This document shows, piece after piece, positions 1 through 15,841 of a stretch of 64,000 nt of DNA. Each line of letters starts with the position of its first letter. Position 1 is the stretch's first letter. This DNA is from Stropharia rugosoannulata. Taxonomy: Eukaryota > Basidiomycota > Agaricomycetes > Agaricales > Strophariaceae. The position numbers and the translations under genes were made by a program. The notes below the pieces were generated by a model that ran no database searches, was not told the DNA's origin, and was given only the letters and a program-made list of their open reading frames with translations. Location of the stretch: assembly GCA_028532985.1 (NCBI GenBank), contig JANCIK010000003.1, positions 1,932,001-1,996,000 of the forward strand, in the 5' to 3' direction.

Positions 1-1190
1 CTGGTGCTTAACCGTTCTACGCCTCTCCGATCGCTCGCACGGATGACCAGACTATGCACTTTAGGCTGTGCAGCTCGCTGACCGATCTCTCTCGCAATGC
101 GGTGCGCGCAGGCGCTTATAGTCATAAAGCGCGCTGATAGCTATAGACTATGAGTCAGGCTCCACTCTAGTCCCTCTGTGTTTCCCGCGCGCAGCTGTCC
201 CGCCACTGGGACTTCAGACTGTTTACACCCATAGCCAAAAAGCAGCCCTCTCAACGGTTAAACCGTCTTTTGGTGCCTGGGTGCCTGTCTGCCTCCTGAT
301 TACAGTCAGCTTTACTATGCCTTGGCTTTTTGGAATGTAAGCCAGGACAGAGTTACCCCACTGGTGAGTCACCTCACCTCCGACCATACCTGCTTTTTAG
401 GGTCTATCAGGCTCCTGCCAAATAGCCTGCTATATTCCCTCTGTATGGCTGGTACAAGGTTTTGCTAGTTAGCCCAGTAGAATTGTCTAGGTCTATTAAC
501 CCGGCTTATTGACCTTTGGCTAATTAGCCCAGTACAATGTTTGCATCAAGCAGCCCATTATAATGCCTAAGTCAAATAGCCTGGTATAATTACTTGAGTT
601 AAATAACCCGGCATAATGATCTGCTTTTCCTAGTCTCTTGTTTTCAATGGCTAGTTTTTAGATGACTGACCCGCTATAAATTCCTTGTTGAGTTTCGTCA
701 TTATGGTTGGTGTCATTTAGCCTGGTATAATTTAACTTGGTATAATGCCTTTGTCTTTGCACTCTGTTTAACCCACTTATCTGACTTCCTTGAAATTGAA
801 GACATTACTAGTGTATTTCTTGGGTAGTAACTTTACATTTAGCCTGGTATAATTATACTGGGTTAAATGCAAAGCATACCTCTGCTCTCCATTGTGCTGG
901 GCTTATTATTATTTTAACTTTAAGCCGGTCAGACATGCTTATCAGCCATACTGGTCCTGCAACTAAGTCCAACCTTAATGGTTTATTAACCCACTTGTTT
1001 AAAGTCCCCTGTTTACTTTTCCGTTAAGTCCTTTATCATGAACAGTTACTGTCATCACTTTTACTTAAGCTTTCAGTGTAGTTTCGCTTATAGTTAAAAT
1101 AGCCTGCTTGATTGATTAAGTGGAGGTTTACACTTGTCTTCGTCATTCTCTGTCACTCATTGGGTAATATGACTTTGGTAGTCTAGACTA
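1..1190. other. No gene; transposon-rich flank
   Basis: I see no convincing coding sequence here. The first 440 bases are unique-looking with no open frame of note. From about 470 to 870 a short AT-rich motif recurs (separate entry). The last 300 bases lead into the copia integrase fragment. No 5' LTR matching the TGTTGGAG start of the downstream LTR is visible, so the element's left end is either lost or too decayed to see. Confidence 0.6.
470..870. repeat. Array of the degenerate motif AGCCTGGTATAAT
   Basis: A 12-14 base motif close to TAGCCTGGTATAAT recurs at about 473, 527, 551, 577-590, 604-617, 668-680, 718-731, 735-746 and 838-852. Spacing is irregular, at roughly 15-80 bases. Variants replace CCTGG by CCCAG or CCCGG. 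The last copy is joined to an inverted copy, giving an imperfect palindrome at 836-869 (arms around ATTTAGCCTGGTATA). Its function is unknown. It may be the terminal or subterminal repeat array of a degraded transposable element. Confidence 0.6.
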
Positions 1191-1855
1191 TTGAAATGAT
1201 AGGATTTATAGTAAAATCGCAATATTTCATGGCTAGGCACTTAGGTGCCCTATCACCACATGCTATCTCATCAACATCACAACCTCATCATCCACTGGAA
1301 CCACTCCTTTCAAGATCATGCATGGTTGCAAACCCAACTTGTCACATCTATGTATCTGGGGATTGTGCTGTTTTGCTCACATTCCTTTGGAATAGCAATC
1401 CAAGCTTGGCATTAAATCTGTTGAATGTCTATTCATGGGATACCCACCTGGTGGATGCAGCTATTGTGTTTGCAATATTAAAACAGGTCATTTCTTTGAC
1501 TCCACTAACATTATCTTTGACGAAAATATACCCTATAGACTAGCTCATATTCTGCCTGCAACTCCCATAGATTTTGCCTTGCTTCCTTTCTTGCCATTGG
1601 TCCTTGCTCAACTTTCTGCCAATTTAAATATGTCTGATACTGCTTCTGCTCAGACATCTACAGCTGCTGCATCACCCCTTCTTGAGAATATCCCTTCAGA
1701 TACTATTCCTCCCATACTTGTCCAGCCTCCAACTCCTTCATCCTCCCTTCCATCAACTCAGTCCTCAGTTGCCTCTCCTGCACCTACTGTCAGAAGCCAA
1801 CCTGTTCTTCCTGTGTGAGCCTCCTCTCATGAGTGTCACCACATGGAGAAAGGTG
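1190..1855 (+). mobile_element. Ty1/copia remnant: integrase C-terminal part and start of linker
   Basis: The frame read through about 1237-1818 shows copia integrase landmarks in order: CYLIN near 1262, TPFKIMHG with a following KPNLSHL near 1300, then GYPPGG at 1438 and FDENIPYR near 1520. The last two are typical of the short integrase tail before the Pro/Ser/Thr-rich linker, which follows at 1560-1818. An in-frame stop lies near 1395 and another frame competes upstream, so the copy is dead. The integrase catalytic core, protease and gag are not recognisable. The linker is cut at about 1860 by inserted DNA and resumes near 5358. Confidence 0.8.
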
Positions 1856-1864
1856 CTTTCCTTG

Positions 1865-2917
1865 CATCAGGAAAAAGACTTTTTTGAAAAAAGTCTTTTA
1901 AATTTTTAAAAAGACTTAAAAAGACTTAAAAAAACCCCAGGAGACCTGGGTCTCTAGGAGACTTTTAAAGCAAAGTCTCCAGGTATCAAACTTTTAAAGA
2001 CTTTTTTATGTCTCTAGGAGTCTCTTTAATGTCTTTTTATGTGTTCATAATGTCTCTAGATGTCTCTAAATGTCTTTTAATGTCACATTTTTGCTTTATA
2101 AAAACATTAAAAACATGACCTCATCTTAGCCAAATCACTACTACATAGATTAGATTGTATTTGTAAGTGTTTGTAAGTAGGTAATTAGATATATTTAAAT
2201 TGTACTTAAGATTTGTCATGAAGTAATTATATTAGTCAGCACATTACATAGACATACAATGACAAATAAACCATCACATCAACTTGGGTACAATGGGAAG
2301 GGGAACTTATGTTGTGGAAATAATTTGCATTTGCTAGGAATTGAACCAACAGCCCCATGCATGACTTAAAACCAGCATACTTTCCCCTACACCATGTGCC
2401 TATATATATAGACTCACTGCAGGTCAAATATGATGGTAATGCTCTAGACAACATTAATTTATTACATCACAAGTCATTGAATTTAGTCATGTTCAGATGT
2501 ATTTTATATAAGACCTACAATGTAGATTATAAGTAATAGTTAACAATAGCTATTTATAAGTCAATTTTTTCCCAGGTTTTAATGTCTTTAAATGTCTTTT
2601 TGAGTCTTTTTGTAGCTTTTTAATACACTTTATAAGACATTTTTAATATCTTTCAGAGACATAAAAAGATTTATACAATTACATCAATACATTTAAATAC
2701 TTAAAAAAATTGAAAGACTTTAAAAGACATAAAAAGACCTAAAAAGACATTGGAAGAATTACATATTTCCCCAAAGTCTCTAGGAGACCTTTAAAAGTAT
2801 AAAAAAGACATAAAATTCAGCAAAAGACATATTGATGTCTCAAAAAGACACTAAATTTCCCAAGAGACACATAGATGTCTCAAAAAGTCTCTTTTCCAAA
2901 AAGTGATTTTCCTGATG
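1865..2917. mobile_element. Non-autonomous TIR-like element inserted in the copia linker
   Basis: About 1,053 bases of very AT-rich DNA begin with CATCAGGAAAA and end with TTTTCCTGATG, so the ends are inverted repeats. The similarity extends inward for about 30 bases with mismatches. The interior is dominated by variants of AAAAGTCTTTT, GTCTCTAGGAG and their complements, so much of it can fold on itself. No transposase is encoded. No clean target duplication was seen beside either end. It carries a tRNA-like sequence on the minus strand at 2335-2402. The class is unknown; it is a MITE-like element by structure only. Confidence 0.55.
2335..2402 (-). other. tRNA-like sequence with Pol III A- and B-box matches
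   Basis: On the minus strand, TGGTGTAGGGG (2384-2394) resembles an A box and GGTTCAATTCC (2337-2347) resembles a B box. Their order and roughly 40-base spacing fit an internal Pol III promoter. A partial anticodon stem with a TTTTAAG loop lies between them. The acceptor and T stems do not pair properly, so this is not a functional tRNA. A decayed tRNA or the head of a SINE-type element is more likely. Confidence 0.4.
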
Positions 2918-2943
2918 TGACAACTTAATACAGGCACAAAAAC

Positions 2944-5357
2944 AGCATCACGAAAAAGACTTTTGATCGGAGGGCACTTTAGGAAAGTGTGATCAGATCA
3001 TCAATTGATGGGGCCTTTAACTACTTTAGGATGTCATGAGATGCCTTGGCATGTCCTGGCATGCCCTGGCATGCTTTGAATTTCCATGCAACGCGGGGAA
3101 ATAAAGCCAGCTTGAACGACTTTTCCCACCTTCATTGTTGATTTCAAACATTAAAATTATACACATTATGTGGGTGACATGCCCATTTAAGTACTTCAAA
3201 TAGTGCGATAATTTGATTATGTAAGCCTATCCAATATCGCACTAAGTCGACTAAGTCCTCTAAGTTCACTTGCACTTCACTCTTGTCTTCCCCACCCCCC
3301 TCACCCAACTTTACTTGTATGCTTGGGCTTCACTCTACACAGGCAGTTCTTGATTGCTGCTACCTTGTTGGATCCTGACCTGGGCTTAGGGCAGACAAGG
3401 ATGGATCATGGAATGGGCCTGTTCCAATAGAGATTGCTGTATATCGTCGGAACGGTGAACCGCATTATAAAGCGGTTTTTTGGTACGTTTTTAGCTCGTC
3501 TATACGTTTCTAACGCACCCAAGAACACGCCAAACGAACCAGTATTCGACGTGCAAACTTAACACCATCTGGAGACCCCTATTAGTACAGTTCACCATTT
3601 CCCTTCTCATCCGTTTATTCCGAACCTTCGGTCGCCCCAGATTCAGAATGTGGGCAATTATGCGATTCTAACGAGCTCAATACCAATGGATTTGGTCGCC
3701 TGGAAGGCGAGAACCGGCTATGTCTCTCTCCTTCCCCCAATTTCCGATGTTTTATCGATTTTAAAGGTATGTGTTGGGTTTATTGCGTCGTTCTTTTCAC
3801 ATATGAGCTCCTGAAGATTAGGGGATTCCATAGAGTGCTTGAACGTTCGATTCCGACGCCTGGAAGCCATACAACTGTGATGTGCTCCTCCTGCCCCTGG
3901 ACTGCCTCTGCTTGTAAGTGCCATAACTCCAGATCCTGTCCACCTTTACTCTCAATTCTTTTTGAACCTTCAAGAGCATTTTAGTTCCCTGCCAACCGTC
4001 TCCAAGATCATGCCAATTCATCCAGTACTTGCCAAGTATCATCTTATAGGTGTCAAGTCCCCCTAGGACACATTTTCCCTCATATATCTGTCAATACCCG
4101 GCCAAACAGTATGATCTTTGCATTTCCTGGTTCGTCTCATTAATACCTATCGAACAGTACCATTAATTGCGCGATTTGACAAGCTTGAGGGCGATCTCAC
4201 TCTGTGTGTCCTCCTACCCCTAGGTGGGACAAATTAATTCATAGGTGCGCTTCTAGATGTCCTGAGTGTCTCAAACTTTGGGAAAACTTACTCAACTACA
4301 TAAGGTACCCTCTCCTGTGACGGATTAATTTTTGGGGCCACCAAGCGTCCTTCATCTCAAGTTGCTAGTCAACTTCGGAGTTTTGGAGTATTTCTTTGAT
4401 TCTGACATAGGTTCGTGTCCAATCTCCTTAATTCTTTCTATGATGAACTCACCTTGATTGTAGCTTTCTAACGAGCCCTTAAACGCTATATATCATCGCT
4501 TGGAATCCAAAAATCCGCCATGTGCTCCTCCTCCCCCTCCCTCCTCCAGGTAAAGTACTTCATATCTTGGGTTCCTGTTCGTATTTTTACCTAATTCTTT
4601 TTTGAGTCTTTTACTATAGATATGTATCGACTAATCGACCAGTTTACGGCGTCCGATACGCCCTCAATATCCGATGTCCCTATTGACCATATGACTACTA
4701 TTGCAGAGTTGAATATCATCTCCTTCCTTCAATTTTCAACAAAGGCTTTCGCAACTTGGCACGTTTATTCACCATTTATGTGGGGTTTGAACGTGTTCCT
4801 TACACAAATTTTGAGACTCCTGGATGCCTGTGAGTAGCCATGTCCTCCTCCATCTCCCTGTCTTGGACTAATTTTGCTCTAAGTCAAGAACAACTTCTTC
4901 AATTGCGTCGCAGTTTTTTGGAGCTTCTTCGCGTTAATTCAGGCTTTCTAACAAGCCCCTGAACGCGTTATTCCGAGCAGAATTACCATCTTCATAAGCG
5001 CCCTATCACTGTGTTGTATTATATGTATCTACATGAATACTGTATTATCTAGTCTAGTTAGAGTCAATATATAACTTGTTTTTTATAAGAAGTTTGAATA
5101 GTACTTGTTAAATGGCATTATATATAAACATCTTTGAATGATACAAGGCCCATCTGGTGGATCCTAGGATGCCTTGAGCTGCCCTGGATTGCCTTGGGAA
5201 AGTTGTACCTGGTAGTTTGCAGAGGGACCTTGCCCTGAGTGCACCTAAGGGCCCTGGCTGCTTTGCATGCCCTGGCTGCCTTAGGATCTCTAAGGCTGTG
5301 CCAGGGAGATACAAAGCCCCTGGGGACAAAAGTCATTTTCCTGATGAGCATCACGAA
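2944..5357. mobile_element. Second insertion, bounded by an 11-bp direct repeat
   Basis: The 11-mer AGCATCACGAA occurs at 2944-2954 and again at 5347-5357, just where the copia linker resumes. This looks like a target duplication, or else a shared element end. The right end of the insert (AAAAGTCATTTTCCTGATG, ending at 5346) closely matches the inverted end of the 1865-2917 element, so the two insertions are related. The interior contains CTTGGCATG/CCTGGCATG-type repeats at 3030-3075, a decayed repeat family (separate entry) and a CCCTGG/GCCTTG-rich stretch at 5160-5330. No transposase was found. Confidence 0.45.
3505..4990. repeat. Decayed dispersed repeat family
   Basis: Diverged copies of a unit recur at about 3505, 3667, 3830, 4466, 4785 and 4945. 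The unit starts near TTTCTAACGAGCCC. The fullest copies continue through CGCGTTATTCCGACGCCTGG and end in a CT-rich GTGCTCCTCCTGCCCCTGG-like block; others hold only part of this. Short open frames here (for example 4622-4837) show no recognisable domain and look like by-products of the repeats. It is probably the eroded interior of a transposable element or a minisatellite. Confidence 0.45.
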
Positions 5358-7168
5358 CGACTTCGCAGTAAATCCCCAACTATCACTCTGCAATCCAACA
5401 CACATGCACCTCCTATGCATGTCACTCCCCTTGATGATCCGCATAATCCTTTCATTGACCTCTGCAATGCTAATGTTTTTGATCATTCTCCAAATCCTTC
5501 AGCCAATCTCAAATTTTCTGCACTTTCTCTTGATGCCAAGGAATACCTTGCATGTGATGTCGACACTTTCTGCAAGGCAATCCTACTGTCCATTTGTAGT
5601 GACATTCATTGTTCTCCTTCTTCTACCACCTATGATATGTTGGTTCCTCCAGTGACTTATGCAGAAGCTATGGGATGTTCAGACTCTGTGCAGTGGCAGG
5701 CTGTCATGGACAAGGAGCTGTCAATGCTGAAGTCCATGGACATTTACATCAAGGAGGAATTGCCAGCTGGCTGACATGTGACATGCAATAGGTAACTGTT
5801 GGGTATTTGAGTTTAAGATGACTGACAACAGCTCTTCACCCACTCCAAAGGGTTGTCTTGTTGCTCAAGGCTTCTCTCAAATCCCAATGGTCGACTACTC
5901 AGACACTTTTGCACCTGTTGCTAAATCTGTCAGTGTGTGCATCATTGCTGTATATGCTGTGTCTCAGGGATGGCAGCTCGATTGCTTTGATGCAACTTGT
6001 GCCTTTCTTTGGGGTGATCTCTCCAAAGTGATTTACATGAAGCAGCCTCCTGGGTTCACATCTGCAACATCTTCTCGCACCTCTGTCTGGCATTTGAAGA
6101 AGTCGCTATATGGGCTAAAGCAGGCATCTCATGTCTGGTATCTCCTCCTTCAAGAAGTACTTTGCAAACTGGGGTTTGTATGCTCTGAGTTTGACCATGC
6201 TGTTTTCATCTTTCAACAGACCTGGAACAGCTCTGCAGTTCACTGTCTTCTTGCCATGCACATCGATGATGGCCTGGTGGGCTGCAATTCTAAGGGCTTC
6301 CTCTCTCACATCAAGCACAAGATTGGGAAGGTGTTCTGTCCCAAGGACCTTGGACCTGTTAGAACGTTCTTAGGTGTTCAATTCAAATGGGATCTAGCCA
6401 CCTCTGAACCGTGGCTTCATCAGAGCCTGTACATCAACTCACTCCTTGAAGAATACAGCTTAGTCAATTGTAACCCTGTCTCAACCCTGCTCAATGCTCA
6501 CTTCCCTTTCGGCTGTGATACTGACATTCACCCCTTTATTCCAAACCTCACTCATGTGTTTCAATGTCTTGTAGGTTCTCTCCTCTTCATCCTGCGCTAT
6601 TTGAGGCCTGACATCTCAGTTGCTGTCTTGTAGCTGGAAAGCATCTTTTGTGTTACCTGGCTGGTATGCACTTTCTATGCCTTCATTATGGGGGTGCAGA
6701 CAAAGACCTTCCCTTCACCTGTTATGTTGATGCAGATTGGGCTGGTAACAAGTCCATGCATGCATCCATATCTGGCTTTGTTTGGTACATGGCTGGTGGT
6801 CTTCAAAATCCCAAACATGCGTAGCTGTTTCTTCCACTGAGTCTGAATATATTGCCATTATGTGCTGTGTGCAAGAGGGTATCTGGCTTTGCTCTTCCCT
6901 AACCTTTCTTCACATTGACTGTCCTTTGGCTCTATCAATATATACCGACAATGAAGGTGCACACTCTCTCTGTGAAAATGACTCTTCTCACAGCTGTGCT
7001 AAACACATCAATATTCATTATCATTTCGTATGCTCTCATATTGAATCCTGTTCCTTTTCCATCATTCACACTCCTGGTCATACAAATCCTGCTGATATCT
7101 TAACAAAACCCCTTTCTCGCCAAGTTTTCATTGATTCTGTTCAGCGTCTTGGCCTTGTTGTGCATTGA
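5358..7168 (+). pseudogene. Ty1/copia reverse transcriptase and RNase H, frameshifted
   Basis: The linker resumes and leads to the copia RT start (TYAEAM...W..VMDKE, near 5655-5730). A stop at 5772 ends that frame. The RT resumes at 5818-6633 with LVAQGFSQ, DTFAPVAK, QLDCFDATCAFLWG, QPPGF and SLYGLKQA. The catalytic box reads HIDD rather than the usual YVDD. Another stop at 6631 and a frame change near 6790 separate the RNase H part, which has VDADWAG near 6730, SSTESEYIA near 6840, TDNEGA and the HTPGHTNPADILTKPL tail. The copy therefore has at least three lesions. It sits directly before a polypurine tract and an LTR start. Confidence 0.88.
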
Positions 7169-7175
7169 GGGGGTG

Positions 7176-7491
7176 TGTTGGAGTAGCTAACTTTCCTTTC
7201 TCATTGCATCACTCCTCTTTGTCTTATATATCAATCTTCTAACTCATCATTACACAATCATTTCAATATATCACTTGCTCCTTTCCTTAGCTGTTCAACA
7301 CACACTGTACCTTGCAAATCCTTTGCACTTCTCTCCCAAGTTCCAACTACATATTTATACTCACACTCGTTTTTCGAACACCTCAGTCGTTCTCCAATAT
7401 GCTGAGGTAATTATCTCTACTTACTTGTTACATATCAAGTATCTGACTATGTACACAGGTCATTGTACTCAATTGTATTCAGTCTTCTACA
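7176..7491 (+). repeat. Probable 3' LTR of the copia element
   Basis: The RNase H frame stops at 7168 and is followed at once by the purine run GAGGGGGTG and then TGTTGGAGTAGC, a typical TG start for a copia LTR. The right end is uncertain. CTACA at about 7487-7491 gives a TG...CA repeat of roughly 315 bases, but without the 5' LTR to compare the boundary is a guess. The 200 bases beyond it hold nothing recognisable before the Sel1 gene's stop. Confidence 0.5.
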
Positions 7492-7691
7492 GTATCATTA
7501 TAACTTAATGGATTTTCCACCTATTCAAATCTATATATGGCTCATTTTTTAAAAGAAATCTATATTTATAGAAAATAATGTATTTCTATAGGTTTCAATG
7601 AGGTTGATTCTCACTGGGACTCAATAGCAAGAGTGCAATGAATATTACATGTAGACCACATTTGCTACACTTGTGGGTACAGTAGAGTAGA

Positions 7692-9658
7692 TTATTGGTA
7701 CTTTTCTTTATAAATCCAACCAAGTCCAAGGTCACTCTGCCCTTGCTGTACTGCAGCCCGGTACCACTTTGCAGCACTTTGCTTGTCCTTCTTGCATCCT
7801 TTGCCGTTGGCGAGACAGTACCCAAGGTCAGCTTGCGCATCACCATCCCCAAGCTTGGCTGCAACTGTATAATAGCTCTATAAAATTAATTAATGATGTT
7901 TGATTTCAAAGAATTGGTATCACTTACTACTGCCATTTTTTGGTCTTTCGGAACCCCCCATCCGTGGAAGAAACATTGGCCCACCTCATAGATAGCCAAA
8001 ACAAGCTCCGTCTCCACCACTCCTGCATCACCGTCGCCCCCATCACGTCGCATTCGCTCGAGGTCGCTGACGGCACACTCGGCCGCTTTCATTAGCCACT
8101 TGAACGCCATCTTCTCGTTCTTCCCACATCCCCAGCCATGTCGCAAAGTTAGTCCATACATGAGCATACCAACCCCACACCCTCCACTCTCCTTTGCTGA
8201 GCGCTCGAAACATCGTGCAGACTCAGCCAATCTGTTTGCTTCATGGTGCTGGATCCCTAGTTGCAGAAAATCTTGTGGCGTACGCGGTCCACTGGGTGGC
8301 GGATTCTCCTTTTTTGTCTCCGGGGGCAACAACGTTGCCGTGCCCTCCTTCGGAAAAGCACCGTGCATTGGCGATGGTGCCGCGCTGCTGAATTGATAAT
8401 ACGAGTAGTCCGAATATACCGCACTCGCAGGCGTGACCTCTCGCACTTGCGGACCTGGCCGTGGCGTCGATTGCGTCTCAAGTTGCGAGCTATTGTTCCC
8501 GCCCATCGGCCGTGCGTTGCGCTCCAGCACTTTCTGCTTCCCCGCGCGCATGTCAGGCGGCAACTGTGGCGTCACCCTTTCACCCACCGCCTGTGCATCA
8601 AGCAGCACCCCCGACTCCCTTACTGGCCTTGAAAAATTCGTCACTGGCTTCACCACCGGCGTACTTCCACCTATGCCTTGGTGCAGGACCATGCTCGGCA
8701 TGTAATAGTCAGGCCTACGCACCGTCGCCCCCGTCGCTGTTGAGTTCCAAGAGTCCCTCAACGCTGGCTGGTCTGCGTCATTGCTTGAGTACGCGTTTTC
8801 CTCGTATCCCTCCCCGCGAAAATACTCATAATCTGAGTAGCGCGACGACGTCGTAGGTGACACGGGGCTCGAGCTTTGGAAAGGGAACTGATTGCGTGTT
8901 CCCGTGTCTGAATGCGGTGACAATCGCTCGCGAGATCGCGACGGCGAGCGTGAGTGCAGGTGCGACTGCATAGATGAGCGCATTGAATCGTCTGCGCCCC
9001 AATCTGAGTATTCCGAGGCTGTCGCCTGCGAGTCACGCGTGAAGTGTCCATGAAGAAGAGGTGAGGGCGGCGCGCCTGCGCTCGGGGAGGAGACGTTGAT
9101 GTGCAAGTTTGCCAGCATGCGCTGCGGGTGCAGCCCGTCCTCGTCATTCGGCTGTGTGTCTGAAAGAGGCGGTTTAGGGAGCGCGCGTACCGTGGACGGA
9201 CCAGCCTCGCTCCGGGGCTCTTCCCCGGTCCAACCGTAGACATTCGTATTCACGGCCTCTCCCAGGTTTGCAGCTTTCTGAAGCTCATAGAAGCGCAAGT
9301 CAGGTTGGGTTGGCGAGAGGGTGTAGTTATAGTCGTACGCTGAGTCTGCATCCGATGGCTCATATGCTGCATAGGTATCTGAGCGCCAGTCATCTTCGTC
9401 TTCTTCATATATGCGTGTATCTCCCCCGGCAGTCTGCACAGCAATGCGGGGGGGCTGAACTAGCGTCTGTTGTGGATGCAGCAGCTGCTGCTGATGCTGC
9501 GCCGTCTCATTGATGTCCTGGTTGTCATTCCTATGCACCCGTCGGGACGACGTCCGTCGAACAAGGGAAGTCAGTGGTGATTCCACATTTCCGAGATGGC
9601 GTTGGGGCCCACGCGAAGTTGGTATATAGGATATAGGGATAGGGCCTGCCTGAGCCAT
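7692..9658 (-). CDS. Sel1-repeat (HCP-like) protein
   Basis: Two exons, 9658-7928 and 7877-7692, are joined across a 50-base intron (GTAAGTG...TTTATAG) and give about 638 residues. The first ~450 residues are low-complexity (Ser, Pro, Gln, acidic and Tyr-rich patches) and probably disordered. From about residue 455 onward come Sel1-type TPR-like repeats with the usual A..W..KAA and G.G..KD/E spacing: YGLTLRHGWGCGKN, VGQCFFHGWGVPKDQ, then LGYCLANGKGCKKD in exon 2. The end GLGWIYKEKYQ is typical of fungal DSF2/SKT5-related scaffold proteins. Family members act in cell-wall or septation control and as adaptors, but no specific role can be assigned. The ATG at 9658 begins MAQAGPIPISY. Confidence 0.85.
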
Positions 9659-10073
9659 TATACGGTGAGTGTCGGAAAGGAAAGTGATGATGACTGAGGG
9701 GATTGAACCCGAGGCACAAATCGAAATCGTGATGATGGGCTTGGCCCCCGCTTCATGATCATGTTATGTACATACTTACAGCTTTTCTAGGCTTTTCCCT
9801 CCCATCCCAAACATGCCTCATTCTCCTTCCATCGATAGATAATGTTAGGACGTGCGTTGTCATTGATACCACGAACAACAGTCAGGAACTTTGCGCCGTT
9901 TCGGGCTTGTAATCATCAGCTCCAGCATTTTGTTTAAAATAGCACGGAAAATGGCCAAGCCGCAGCGGCAGTGACAAATTCAGTGCGCTACAAGTTTGCG
10001 CCGTGCAGTGTAATAATACATACATTGGCCGATGATAATAGGGTATGACAACTAGTAATAAGTACATGCATTC
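9659..10073. other. Intergenic between Sel1 gene and PRP16
   Basis: This stretch holds the promoter of the Sel1 gene and the 3' region of PRP16, both on the minus strand. GGTTCAATCCCC on the minus strand near 9700 resembles a tRNA T loop, but its arms do not pair. I see no gene. Confidence 0.6.
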
Positions 10074-15063
<4,990 letters not shown>

Positions 15064-15841
15064 GTAGGGGTCGGGTGGAAAGTTTGGTGGTGGTGTTGAG
15101 TCAAGCACAACTAGGTATTTCCATTTTTGGCCCGTGCGTGATCTACATGAACTGCGAATTCTGGGTGGTTAATCTTGGACCAATGCTACCATTAAGTAGA
15201 CGAAACTCTCTTCTCTTCTGTTAAAGTGGGCCGTATATACTGTCAGACCTGCCCCTGACCAGGCGAAACCTGCACTCGACTTGCTCCAGAGGCTAGTGGT
15301 ACCTTCAAGAAGTATTCCCTGCTTGCGACGACGTCTGCTGCATTAGGGGGAGGGAATCTCTTTCATCTTCATCCGCCATGTAGTCTGGATACATGTTATG
15401 TATTCTACATCTCTATCTACACTGCGACGTCTGCCTGAAGCGGAAACAGCCATGCATACCAGGCCACTGCCGACCAAGCTTATCTATGTACTTGTCCCCT
15501 TGAGCAACTGTCTACCAAGTGCCCCCGTCTGCGTTTCACAGAGGCGACGCGTGCCCGAAGGAGATTTCCTGCCTCATACATATCAGGACTTTATTGCGAC
15601 TTTATTGGGATGTTATCAACAATTGCATGCACGATGACCCGGTCCTGCTCAACGCCACCGACGTCGTCTGAGAAAATTCAAAGCAAGTGAAATGCACGGC
15701 AACGAATGCAAAGCCATGAATCCTCGTCTAGTACTCGAAAGGAAAGCTAGGCACTCATTCGAGGCTGCTATACTCGAATTGGATGCCATGTAGACATCCT
15801 TTGTAGGTCAAGCAGCAAATATGTATGTAAGTAACCTTGTA
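15064..15841. other. Intergenic, no gene seen
   Basis: The first part should hold the PRP16 promoter. The rest has only short frames without domain signals. It ends at the left boundary of a probable MITE. Confidence 0.55.

Noticed and set aside
9690..9730. Possible tRNA on the minus strand (GGTTCAATCCCC)
   Set aside because: The T-loop-like word has no pairing T stem, no A box and no acceptor stem at the right distance.
15064..15108. Upstream GTG start for PRP16
   Set aside because: A non-ATG start is unlikely in a eukaryotic housekeeping gene. The ATG at 15063 gives a good N terminus.
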